Of a DNA stretch of 64,000 bases, positions 1 to 8,058 are shown piece by piece. The position numbers were made by a program, and so were the translations under genes. Below the pieces are notes generated by a model. The model was not told where the DNA came from. It saw nothing but the letters and a program-made list of their open reading frames with translations, and ran no database searches. Within the stretch, counting starts at the first letter, position 1; each line of letters starts with the position of its first letter. Source of the DNA: Caballeronia novacaledonica (lineage in GTDB: Bacteria; Pseudomonadota; Gammaproteobacteria; Burkholderiales; Burkholderiaceae); the NCBI RefSeq assembly GCF_900258035.1, contig NZ_OGTP01000004.1, forward strand, positions 62,001 through 126,000, read 5' to 3'.

Positions 1-1385
1 TCGGGCACGGTGGCGCTGGAAAAGTACCGGCCATCGACGACATCGCGGTTATCCTTGCTGCGGTGATAGAGCTTGATGCTCGTGAGCTGTGTCGCGTTCA
101 GCTTGTCGCCCTGTTTCTGTTTCTCTTCGCCCGATTCGGCCGCGCGCTGCGAGATTGCGTTGACGAGACCGAACATCATCAAGCCCTTGTCTCCGGCGGC
201 GAAGCATGCGTCGCGCAAGGCTTTGTCCGTCGGAGAGAAAAGGCAAAACAGCACGGAATGCTTTGCCCGTTGAATCGCCTGCACGATCGTGTCGATCTCG
301 ATGCGCTTGTCGTTCGGCTCGGGCGAAAACGAAGCGCGCACCGACGCACTGCCGATTTGCAACGCGCCGCTCCAGCCCTGCGGAAGTTTCTTCGTCGCGG
401 CAAGCGACGGGTCGCTCGCGATCGCGGCTGCGCGGTCGCTATAGAGTTGCGCGAGTTCCGGCGAGTTCAGCAGATGCAGCAAGTTTGCCTGTTCGGTCAG
501 CCCTTCGGTCGTGAAGTTCGCGGAACCGGTGAGCACCCGCGCGGGCTTTCCCGCGTTCGACGATGCATCGGTGACGATGAACTTGTTATGCATGATGTTC
601 GTCGCCTTGCGCGGATGAAAGTCGATCACCTTGCCCAGTTCATCGACGACTTCCTGATTCGGCGAAGGCGGCTTGGGCTGTCCCTTCGGGGCATCGCCCG
701 GATGCGAATCGTAGACGATAGCCGTCGAGTGCGCGCCCTGCGCTTTGGCGAAACGTGCGAACGCGGGTATGGCCCATAGATCGTCGGTCAGGTGATAGAT
801 GGCGCTTGCCGCGCGTGTCGCGTGATCGAATGCGGCATCGAAGCTCTGTTCGAGATCGTTGGCGAGCCAGCGGCGCAGCACGAGCGCCTTGTCGGCGGGC
901 GGCGCTTTCGATGGATCGAGGCCCATCGCGGCGACCTTGCGCGTGAATGCCTGAGAACTCACGACCGCGCGATTGAACCACGTGCCGATGCCGTCTTCGA
1001 TATGAGCGGGCAGCGTAATGGTCAGCCGGGACTGCTCGTCGTCGAGAAGCTGCGGATCGCTCGCGCTTCCGACTACGGGCCACGCCGTGTAGACGAACGA
1101 TGTTTCGCGATCGGGTTCGTCGATTCTCGCGTCCCACCACATGAATTTCTGAATGGGCGCGACATTGGATGGCGCGTCCGGATGACCATTCGGGACAGGG
1201 CCATCGAAGGTCAGCCGGTTAGGAAGCCAGCTCGTCGGCGCGCGGTGTTTTCCGTCGGCCGACCAGAAACCCGGCGAGCGCTGAATGGCGAAACCCAGAA
1301 AATCGGCGCGCGTTTTGCCTGCGGCCCAGTCGAGCGCCAACAGCACGAGAGTAGGGGATAGATAAGCACGAATCTGGATGGCCAT
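1..1385 (-). CDS. phospholipase D-like domain protein (3' end outside window)
   Basis: The frame is open from an ATG at 1385 to the left edge, so at least 461 residues are visible and the C-terminus is missing. GAGGTAACG lies just before the start and acts as a ribosome site. Around residue 265 there is an H-N-K-F-I-V-T-D stretch, the HxK(x4)D signature of the phospholipase D superfamily, followed by a GSANF motif typical of the same fold. The superfamily hydrolyses or transfers phosphodiesters. The substrate is not evident and no clear signal peptide is seen. It could be a lipase or a nuclease of this fold. Confidence 0.75.
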   Translation of the reverse strand, partial: MAIQIRAYLSPTLVLLALDWAAGKTRADFLGFAIQRSPGFWSADGKHRAPTSWLPNRLTFDGPVPNGHPDAPSNVAPIQKFMWWDARIDEPDRETSFVYTAWPVVGSASDPQLLDDEQSRLTITLPAHIEDGIGTWFNRAVVSSQAFTRKVAAMGLDPSKAPPADKALVLRRWLANDLEQSFDAAFDHATRAASAIYHLTDDLWAIPAFARFAKAQGAHSTAIVYDSHPGDAPKGQPKPPSPNQEVVDELGKVIDFHPRKATNIMHNKFIVTDASSNAGKPARVLTGSANFTTEGLTEQANLLHLLNSPELAQLYSDRAAAIASDPSLAATKKLPQGWSGALQIGSASVRASFSPEPNDKRIEIDTIVQAIQRAKHSVLFCLFSPTDKALRDACFAAGDKGLMMFGLVNAISQRAAESGEEKQKQGDKLNATQLTSIKLYHRSKDNRDVVDGRYFSSATVP

Positions 1386-1473
1386 CGTTACCTCGCTTTG
1401 ATGACAGCCATGCTATGAGACTCGTGTGACATTTATGACGCTGCTCCGGCCGCTCGATCACGGCGGCGCGGGT

Positions 1474-1839
1474 TCACTTCTTCCGCTTTTGACTGGCCAG
1501 TTTGACGATGTCGCCAGTCGGGGCGCTGGTCATGAGCCGTCGAACGTCTTCGAGCTCCACCCAGCGGCATTTGGATATTTCGTTGTTCGGACGCGGCTTC
1601 GCCCGGCTCGAAATGTCGCAATAGAAAACGTGATGATGTTTCTGCTTGCTCTTGAAGTCGAACAGATACTTCGCGGACTTACCGGAAAGCTGCGTTTCTT
1701 CCTTGAGCTCGCGAAGCGCCGCATCGGGCAGATGCTCGCCACGTTTGAGCATTCCACCTGGCAGCGCCCATTTGGACTCTCTTGCGACGAGCAGGATTCG
1801 TTTGCCTTTTCGACAGATGACAGTGGCGCGTTTCTTCAA
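1474..1839 (-). CDS. NUDIX hydrolase
   Basis: This 121-residue protein carries a complete Nudix box: GGMLKRGEH followed by AALRELKEET, fitting Gx5Ex7REUxEExGU. The family hydrolyses nucleoside diphosphates linked to another moiety, using Mg2+ bound by the REUxEE glutamates. The start is a TTG (MKKRATV...), and no upstream in-frame ATG was found, so the start is uncertain. The C-terminus is lysine-rich (QKRKK). It stands alone between the PLD-like and CHAD genes. The substrate cannot be predicted. Confidence 0.82.
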   Translation of the reverse strand: MKKRATVICRKGKRILLVARESKWALPGGMLKRGEHLPDAALRELKEETQLSGKSAKYLFDFKSKQKHHHVFYCDISSRAKPRPNNEISKCRWVELEDVRRLMTSAPTGDIVKLASQKRKK

Positions 1840-2122
1840 AACTTGAACTCCGCGTTTTTTCTTGGTGTCGATGCTTGAGGTGTCTCCGGCTGCGCGTCAC
1901 GCGCGCGCAGCGTGCGCTAATGCTATTACAAAATCAGCGTTATTCGCCAACGAATAATTAGTTTGCGACGCGTGCAAATTTGATTTCGTGACATAAAAGA
2001 GTCATCAAGACGTGATTGGCCGTGTCGAATGCAAATGTGCGGGTAAAGAGCGGCGCGCGTCACGCTTCAGAAACTCGGCCGCGCGGATCGTCGAGCGCGC
2101 GGCATTGCAATGGCCCGTGCTG

Positions 2123-2953
2123 CTACAACAGCCTGGATGCCGCCTTCAGTCGGCGCTTTTGTTCCTTCTTGAGCAGCCGAAGCGCGGCGTCGGCGCTCGC
2201 TTCATCCGGCAACGACCCTTGATGCGTGGTCAGCAGATTCCGGCTGGCGACGACGTCGTTCAATCCACCGAAACGCTTCTGCAACTGTTTCAACTCCTTC
2301 AAACTTTTGCGTTGCCTTTTCTGCAAAAGCGGTTCGAAGAATTCGATCAGATAACGAACTTTCTTCCCGGCTTTGCGGACGTCGTGATAAGAGTTGTAGT
2401 CCGAGCCGCCGGTTTTCGATGCATGCTGCATGCGCTTCTTGAGTTGCTTTTGCGCCGCCGATACACGCTTTCGCGCGAATTTGGTCAAGGGCGTACGCAC
2501 GGCGGAAGTGTTCAATTCGCGATTCGCTTCGCTGATGGCTTCGCGCAGCAGCTTCGTCAGGTCCGAATTCAGCAGCGTCTCGCGGCTTCTGTCCGCGGTT
2601 TCTTTTCTGTTTTGTCGGAAGACGTTTAACAGTTCTTCGTCGCTCCTGTCTTCGACGAGACCGATCAGTATGTCCCAGTCACGGGTGTTTCCCGCCGCGT
2701 TCGCGAGAAACTTCAAGACTGCGCGCTGTTCGTTGTCGAACTGCTCGTCGAGTATCGGCCGGTATGCCCATAGCAGTGTCCGCAGCCGGCGCAAGGCGAC
2801 CCGCAGCTTGTGCAGTTTCTCGGCGTCGGCCGTATCTTTCAGAGCCGAGGCTTCCTCGATGGCCTCGTGCACGAGCGGGTCGGCGTATGTTGCGAAGTTC
2901 GCTTCGGCTACTGCTTCGCGCTCCGAGGCGCGGTGGGTATCGTCGGTCGTCAC
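2123..2953 (-). CDS. CHAD domain-containing protein
   Basis: This 276-residue protein is helical and rich in conserved His, Arg and Lys. The N-terminal HKLRVALRRLRTLL and the later HDVRKAGKKVRYLIEFF segments are the two conserved histidine/basic helices of CHAD (conserved histidine alpha-helical domain) proteins. CHAD domains bind inorganic polyphosphate and often co-occur with CYTH phosphatases, but no CYTH domain is fused or adjacent here. The start is GTG with GGAG about nine bases upstream. A role in polyphosphate granules is inference from the family. Confidence 0.85.
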   Translation of the reverse strand: MTTDDTHRASEREAVAEANFATYADPLVHEAIEEASALKDTADAEKLHKLRVALRRLRTLLWAYRPILDEQFDNEQRAVLKFLANAAGNTRDWDILIGLVEDRSDEELLNVFRQNRKETADRSRETLLNSDLTKLLREAISEANRELNTSAVRTPLTKFARKRVSAAQKQLKKRMQHASKTGGSDYNSYHDVRKAGKKVRYLIEFFEPLLQKRQRKSLKELKQLQKRFGGLNDVVASRNLLTTHQGSLPDEASADAALRLLKKEQKRRLKAASRLL

Positions 2954-3081
2954 GGCAGTGTCTCCGTATCCGTAGTGGTCTTATCGCGGAGGCAAGTTCC
3001 GTACCGCCGGAGCGGGCTTGTTCTTTGCTTTTGTGTTCGTCCTGCGCCGGCGTTCTCGCGCCGGGCTTCGTGATATGCTCG

Positions 3082-3112
3082 GTCGGGTGTCACGCAGGAG
3101 GTTACACCCGAC
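3082..3112 (+). promoter_or_regulatory. inverted repeat enclosing the ribosome site of the higA-like gene
   Basis: GTCGGGTGT (3082-3090) and ACACCCGAC (3104-3112) form a perfect 9-bp inverted repeat ending at the base before the ATG at 3113. The 13-base loop holds the AGGAGG ribosome site (3096-3101). A TATGCT at 3074-3079 could be the -10. The repeat could be the HigA-family operator, a hairpin presenting or hiding the ribosome site, or both. Confidence 0.6.
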
Positions 3113-3457
3113 ATGACCGTTGCAGCTATTTCCCATGTAACTCGCCATCCCGGCGTTCTTCTCAAGGACTTCGTGCTGCCGGGCCTGGGCCTCTCCGTGA
3201 GCCAGGCGGCGCGAGATCTGGGCGTGTCTCGTCAGACGCTGCATCGAATCTTCGACGCCAGCGCCAGTCTCACGCCTGAAATGGCGGTGCGGCTGGAAGC
3301 GCTATGCGGAATTTCGGCAACGTATTGGCTTCAACTGCAATGCGCGCATGATCTCCGCGACGCTCGCACATCGTTGGCAGATGCGCTGCCGCACATTCCA
3401 AGATATCGGCTTTCTCGCATCGCGATGAAGCAGCTCGGAGCAACCGATGCACGCTAA
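3113..3457 (+). CDS. HigA-family XRE transcriptional regulator (no HigB partner)
   Basis: This 114-residue protein has an XRE helix-turn-helix (SVSQAARDLGVSRQTLHRIF) and the HPGVLLKDFVLP opening typical of HigA antitoxins. A HigB toxin normally precedes higA, but no HigB-like frame lies in 2954-3112 on either strand. Instead the 3' end overlaps the KaiC-like gene by 11 bases, so the two are probably co-translated. It may be an orphan antitoxin recruited as a local repressor of the kaiC-kinase unit. The inverted repeat over its own ribosome site suggests autoregulation. Confidence 0.85.
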   Translation: MTVAAISHVTRHPGVLLKDFVLPGLGLSVSQAARDLGVSRQTLHRIFDASASLTPEMAVRLEALCGISATYWLQLQCAHDLRDARTSLADALPHIPRYRLSRIAMKQLGATDAR

Positions 3458-4949
3458 CACCGTAACGCAACAATACGCTCGAACGGGCGTGTCCGGACTC
3501 GACGACATCCTCGTCGGCGGTTTGAGCAGGGGAAACGTGTTTCTGTTGGAGGGCAGTCCGGGCACCGGCAAGACGACCATCGCGCTCAGTTTTCTGATGG
3601 CCGGTGCGGATCTCGGCGAGCCATGTCTGTATATCACGCTCTCCGAAACGGCCCCGGAATTGCGCAAGGGCGCGGCGTCGCATGGCTGGCATCTCGGCGA
3701 TGAGATCAGCATTTTCGAAGTCAGTCCCTCCGAAAACCTGCTCGATCCGGATCAGCAGCAAACGCTGCTCTATTCCTCGGATCTCGAACTGGGTGAAACG
3801 ACACGGCTGATTCTCGGCGAGTTCGAGCGCGTCAAACCAAAGCGCGTCGTGATCGATAGCCTTTCCGAAATCCGGCTGCTCGCGCAGAGTTCCTTGCGTT
3901 ACCGCCGGCAGATTCTCGCGTTCAAGCATTATTTCGCCGGGCGCGATGCGACCGTGCTCCTGCTCGACGATCTCACTTCCGAAGCCGCGGACAAGACGGT
4001 CCATAGCGTGGCGCACGGCGTCATCAAGCTGGAGGAGTTGTCGCCGCAATACGGGGCGGAGCGACGTCGTCTGAAAGTGCTCAAGTATCGCGGCCAGCAA
4101 TTTCGCGGCGGTTATCACGACTTCGCGATCAGGCACGGCGGTGTGTCGGTGTTTCCGCGGCTCGTGGCGAGCGAGCATCGCACGAGTTTCGCGCGCACCC
4201 AGATGACGAGCGACGTGACCGAACTGGATGCACTGCTGGGCGGCGGTATCGAGCAGGGATCGAGCACGCTGATCCTCGGGCCCGCGGGAACCGGCAAGAG
4301 CCTGTTTGCGATCCAGTTCATCTCCTCGGCGGTCAGGCGAGGCGAGAAGGCCGCGCTATTCGTGTTCGACGAAGAACTCGGGCTGCTGTTCGACCGGCTC
4401 CGCATCATGGGTATCGATCTCGAAGCGATGCGGGACGCGGGCAGTCTCCATATCGAACAACTCGACGCGGCGGAACTCTCGCCGGGCGAGTTCGCGCATC
4501 GTGTGCGTGCGAGTGTCGATACGGCGCGCGCGAAAACAGTCGTCATCGATAGCCTCAACGGCTATCAGGCCGCCATGCCCGAAGAAAATGCGCTCGTGCT
4601 TCATGTGCACGAGTTGCTGCAGTATCTGAACCGTCAGGGCGCCAATACGTTTCTGACGGTTGCGCAGCATGGCCTCGTCGGCGACATGAAAGCGCCGGTC
4701 GACGTGACCTATCTCGCCGACACGGTCATCCTGCTTCGTTACTTCGAAGCGCTCGGTCGCGTACGGCGCGCCGTTTCGGTCATCAAGAAGCGCACCGGTG
4801 CGCACGAAGAATCGATACGCGAGTTTCGTATCGGCGCAACGGGACTCGTGCTGGGCGCGCCGCTGGAGGATTTTCAGGGCGTGCTGCGCGGCGTGCCCAC
4901 GTTCGTCGGAAACTCGGCCGCGCCGCTGCTTACTCCGAAGGAAGGGTAA
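3447..4949 (+). CDS. KaiC-like two-domain RecA-fold ATPase
   Basis: This 500-residue protein has two RecA/KaiC domains. The first Walker A is GSPGTGKT (residues 36-43) and the second, GPAGTGKS, is near residue 280. KaiC normally has paired catalytic glutamates after each Walker A: the second domain keeps them (FDEE, E309/E310), while the first reads S66-E67. By alignment from memory, the KaiC autophosphorylation pair Ser/Thr corresponds to T421-Y422. It sits between a HigA-like regulator (11-base overlap) and a hybrid kinase six bases downstream, the arrangement of non-circadian KaiC homologues in proteobacterial signalling. No KaiA or KaiB is nearby. Confidence 0.87.
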   Translation: MHANTVTQQYARTGVSGLDDILVGGLSRGNVFLLEGSPGTGKTTIALSFLMAGADLGEPCLYITLSETAPELRKGAASHGWHLGDEISIFEVSPSENLLDPDQQQTLLYSSDLELGETTRLILGEFERVKPKRVVIDSLSEIRLLAQSSLRYRRQILAFKHYFAGRDATVLLLDDLTSEAADKTVHSVAHGVIKLEELSPQYGAERRRLKVLKYRGQQFRGGYHDFAIRHGGVSVFPRLVASEHRTSFARTQMTSDVTELDALLGGGIEQGSSTLILGPAGTGKSLFAIQFISSAVRRGEKAALFVFDEELGLLFDRLRIMGIDLEAMRDAGSLHIEQLDAAELSPGEFAHRVRASVDTARAKTVVIDSLNGYQAAMPEENALVLHVHELLQYLNRQGANTFLTVAQHGLVGDMKAPVDVTYLADTVILLRYFEALGRVRRAVSVIKKRTGAHEESIREFRIGATGLVLGAPLEDFQGVLRGVPTFVGNSAAPLLTPKEG

Positions 4950-4955
4950 GGCCGC

Positions 4956-7013
4956 ATGTTCGAGATCGATCGATGTCCGGTACTTCTCCTCACCCCCTCG
5001 GGGCGCGACTTCGCCGTCGCGCAGGCGCTCCTGGCGGCGGCCGGAATCGATACGGCGGCATGCGCGGACGTGCCGCAACTCGGTGCGAAGCTGGCGGACG
5101 ATGTCTGCTGTGCAATAGTCGCCGATGAAGCCTTGAATGGCGTCGATCTTGCCGCGCTCTCGACGTGGGTTTCGTCACAGCCACCCTGGTCGGATTTTCC
5201 CTTCGTCGTTCTGACACGGCGCACCGGCGGCGCCGACCGCAGGCCGATGGCCGAACGCCTGACGCGAGCGCTCGGCAACGTCACGTTCATCGAGCGGCCT
5301 TTTCATCCGACGACGTTCGTGAGCGTGGTCGAGACCGCGGTGCGCGGGCGGTATCGCCAGTTCGACGCGCGGGCGCGGATTCGCGAACTGCACGAAGGCG
5401 AAGCGCGCTTGCGTACCGCGCTGACGGCCGGGCAGCTCGGTTCCTGGACGCTGGACCTCGCCACGCTGACGCTCACGGCATCCACGACCTGCAAGGGAAT
5501 TTTCGGGCGCGGAGAGCATGACAGCTTCACGTATGCCGAACTGGTCGCGAGCGTTCATCCGGAAGACCAGGAACGGATGCAGGCGGCCGTGAAGCGATGC
5601 ATCGAAACGGGCGGCGACTATGTCATCGAATATCGCAACGTCTGGCCGAACGGCTCCGTGCATTGGGTGGATATTCGCGCGCGTGTCGTGCGTGACGATC
5701 TCGGTCGGATCGTTCAGCTCGTCGGCGTTTCGTCGGATATCACTTCGCGCAAGACCGCCGAAGATCAGTTGCGCCGTTTGAACGAGTCGCTCGAAGTGAA
5801 AGTGCTGGAGCGCACGGCGCAACTGGAACACGCGCATCAGGCGGTCCTCGATGAAATCCGCCAGCGCGAACGCACGGAAGAGCTTCTTCGGCAGATTCAA
5901 AAACTCGAAATGATCGGCCAGTTGACGGGCGGCATCGCTCACGACTTCAACAATCTTCTGATGGCGATCATGGCGAATCTCGAACTCGTGCGAAAGGAAG
6001 TGCCGCCCCGAGAGAAAGCCGGACGCCTCGTGGAAGGCGCGCTCAAGGGCGCGCAGCGCGGCGCGGCGCTCACGCAGCGGCTGCTCGCTTTTGCGCGGCA
6101 GCAGGTTCTCAAGGTCGAACCCGTGCGGATGTCCGCGTTGGTCGACGGCATGTCGGACCTGCTCGAACGCTCGATCAGTTCGATGATCGAGTTGACGATC
6201 GATACCGCCGGCGAAGTTCCGTTCACGATGGTCGATGCCAATCAGGTCGAGCTCGCGATCCTGAACCTCGTCGTCAATGCGCGCGACGCGATGCCCGACG
6301 GCGGCGCGATCACCATCAGCGTGGCGCTTGCTCATTCATCGGACGACGGCGAACTGACCGCCGGCGATTACGTTCGCGTCACCGTAAGCGATACCGGCAC
6401 GGGCATGGACGCCGCGACGCTCGCCAAAGCCACGGAACCGTTCTTCACGACGAAGGAAGTGGGCAAGGGCACCGGACTCGGCCTCTCGATGATTCACGGC
6501 CTCGCGCGCCAGTTACAAGGCGCGTTGCGGCTCGAAAGCACGCCGGGACGAGGAACGTGTGCATCGCTTTGGCTTCCGGTTTCGGGCAGCAGGGCCGCCG
6601 AAGAGGAAATGCCGAACAAGTCTTCCGACCCTGCTTCGACCGAAGCGCCGCAAATACGCGCGACCATACTCGTGGTCGATGACGACCCGCTCATCGCGTC
6701 CAGCACTTCGTATCTCTTGCAGGATCTTGGACAAGAGGTGATCGAAGCAAACTCCGGCGAAGCCGCGCTCGAGATTTTGCGCAGCGGCCGCGAAGTCGAC
6801 GTCCTGCTCACCGACTTTTCGATGCCCAGAATGACCGGCGTCGAACTGGCTACCGCCGCGCGCACGCTCAGGCCCGCGCTGCCCGTCATTCTCGCGACCG
6901 GTTATGCCGAGTTGCCGGAAGGCGCGGAAGCGAATCTGCCGAGACTGCGCAAGCCGTATCAGCAGAGTCAGCTTTTGATGGAAATCACCAAGGCGGTGGC
7001 ATCCAGGCATTGA
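4956..7013 (+). CDS. PAS hybrid sensor histidine kinase with receiver domain
   Basis: This 685-residue protein begins with about 125 residues resembling a degenerate receiver, then a PAS/PAC region (about 140-270) and a coiled linker. The HisKA helix carries the phospho-accepting His in GGIAHDFNN (residue 329). An HATPase domain follows (NLVVNARDAMPDGG, then GKGTGLGLSMIHG). A C-terminal receiver has DDD near its start and the phospho-acceptor Asp620 in LLTDFSMP. No transmembrane segment is seen, so it is probably cytosolic. It starts six bases after the KaiC-like gene and probably signals with it. It lacks an output domain, so a further partner is expected. Confidence 0.9.
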   Translation: MFEIDRCPVLLLTPSGRDFAVAQALLAAAGIDTAACADVPQLGAKLADDVCCAIVADEALNGVDLAALSTWVSSQPPWSDFPFVVLTRRTGGADRRPMAERLTRALGNVTFIERPFHPTTFVSVVETAVRGRYRQFDARARIRELHEGEARLRTALTAGQLGSWTLDLATLTLTASTTCKGIFGRGEHDSFTYAELVASVHPEDQERMQAAVKRCIETGGDYVIEYRNVWPNGSVHWVDIRARVVRDDLGRIVQLVGVSSDITSRKTAEDQLRRLNESLEVKVLERTAQLEHAHQAVLDEIRQRERTEELLRQIQKLEMIGQLTGGIAHDFNNLLMAIMANLELVRKEVPPREKAGRLVEGALKGAQRGAALTQRLLAFARQQVLKVEPVRMSALVDGMSDLLERSISSMIELTIDTAGEVPFTMVDANQVELAILNLVVNARDAMPDGGAITISVALAHSSDDGELTAGDYVRVTVSDTGTGMDAATLAKATEPFFTTKEVGKGTGLGLSMIHGLARQLQGALRLESTPGRGTCASLWLPVSGSRAAEEEMPNKSSDPASTEAPQIRATILVVDDDPLIASSTSYLLQDLGQEVIEANSGEAALEILRSGREVDVLLTDFSMPRMTGVELATAARTLRPALPVILATGYAELPEGAEANLPRLRKPYQQSQLLMEITKAVASRH

Positions 7014-7020
7014 GACGTAT

Positions 7021-7045
7021 CCTGAGGCACGCACGCGGCCTCAGG
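7021..7045. terminator. hairpin between convergent kinase and phasin genes
   Basis: CCTGAGGC (7021-7028) and GCCTCAGG (7038-7045) form a perfect 8-bp stem with a 9-base loop. It lies in the 45-base gap between two convergent genes. There is no T-tract on either side, so it is at best a weak bidirectional terminator. Confidence 0.45.
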
Positions 7046-7058
7046 CGTCACGCCTCTA

Positions 7059-7583
7059 TCAGACCGTGCGCCTTGCCGACGCACGCGTCGTCTTCGCGAT
7101 CTCGCCGCTTGCATCGAGAACGGCGCCGCTCGTGTCGCGTGCGGCGTCGGTCGCGGTGTCGGCCAGATTCGTGATGAGTTCGCCCGACGACTCCGCAGCC
7201 GTCCTGACATCGTCGGCGGCGGCGTTCGTCATTTCGTTCAACTTGATGCCGTTGCGTTCGTATTGATTGCGCACTTCGCCGATCATGTCGTCGTGCGTCG
7301 ACGTGATGATCGACAGCGCATGCTGACTGTACGAAGCCGCCTTCTGCGGCAATTGCGCGAACATGACGGATTGCCAGCCGAGCACATCGCCGGCGCCTGC
7401 TTCGTCGCCTGCGCGCAGGAGCGCGTTGCTTTCTTCGACGACTTTCCGAACCGTTTGCACGTTCAAATCCGTGAGTGCTTGCAGACCGCTCGCGAAGCGT
7501 CCGGTCACGTTGAGAAACACCTGCAAATTGGCACGCGCGATAGACGGAATCTGATAAGCGAACTGACCGGGATACTGGAACAT
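7059..7583 (-). CDS. phasin family protein
   Basis: This 174-residue protein begins MFQYPGQFAYQIP. The start at 7583 is fixed by AAGGAG directly upstream; a longer open frame reaching 7682 lacks a ribosome site. The sequence is amphipathic and helical, with alternating Ala/Thr/Asp repeats at the C-terminus. It resembles PhaP-type phasins, which coat polyhydroxyalkanoate granules. No PHA synthase is nearby. Assignment is by sequence feel of the N-terminal helical block (LQALTDLNVQTVRKVVEES), which is typical of the family. Confidence 0.8.
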   Translation of the reverse strand: MFQYPGQFAYQIPSIARANLQVFLNVTGRFASGLQALTDLNVQTVRKVVEESNALLRAGDEAGAGDVLGWQSVMFAQLPQKAASYSQHALSIITSTHDDMIGEVRNQYERNGIKLNEMTNAAADDVRTAAESSGELITNLADTATDAARDTSGAVLDASGEIAKTTRASARRTV

Positions 7584-8058
7584 TGACCACTCCTTTGAAG
7601 AGTCGAATGAAAAGATCCGCGCGGGACGGCGGACCATGACGTATCTCACGCTGAGACGAAGCAGGCGCGCGGCGGTTCCCACGTCGCGATGAAAATCTCA
7701 AGCACGCTCGGTCTTTATCTTTCGTACGCGCACGGCGGAATGCGCATTGCTGGGCCGCTCAATTCGTGACCGCAAAAAGCCGAAGCCCCGGCAGAACCTT
7801 CACCGGGGCTTGCGGATAATGCGAGCTTCCAAAAACGACCGACAGCAGTACTTCGACAACTCGAGAACAGACGCGTGCTGCATCCGGTGCAAGATCAGGT
7901 AAGCCGGTTTGCTCAGCGCGTCCGGGCGGTGTGATGTGTTACCTGCATCACGGAAACCAGTGTATTGCGTCGCGCTCGAAAGCCATCGTCCAAACAAGTG
8001 CCGATTTGGCCTTCATCCCGACCGATTGCCACGCTGAAGATCGCGCGCCGGATGCCGA
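7584..8058. other. intergenic stretch, no supported gene
   Basis: Apart from the terminator-like hairpin at 7774-7811, I see nothing convincing. A 65-codon minus-strand frame (7800-7997) runs through the terminator stem and has no recognisable family, so it is not called. Confidence 0.5.
7774..7811 (-). terminator. candidate rho-independent terminator, minus strand
   Basis: AAGCCCCGG (7783-7791) and CCGGGGCTT (7803-7811) make a 9-bp GC-rich stem. Read on the minus strand it is followed by CGGCTTTTTG, giving a five-T tract (7774-7778). It would end a minus-strand transcript coming from the phosphatase gene, 250 bases away. Confidence 0.55.

Noticed and set aside
2954-3112. possible HigB toxin before the higA-like gene
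   Set aside because: The gap is only 159 bases and no frame resembles HigB on either strand.
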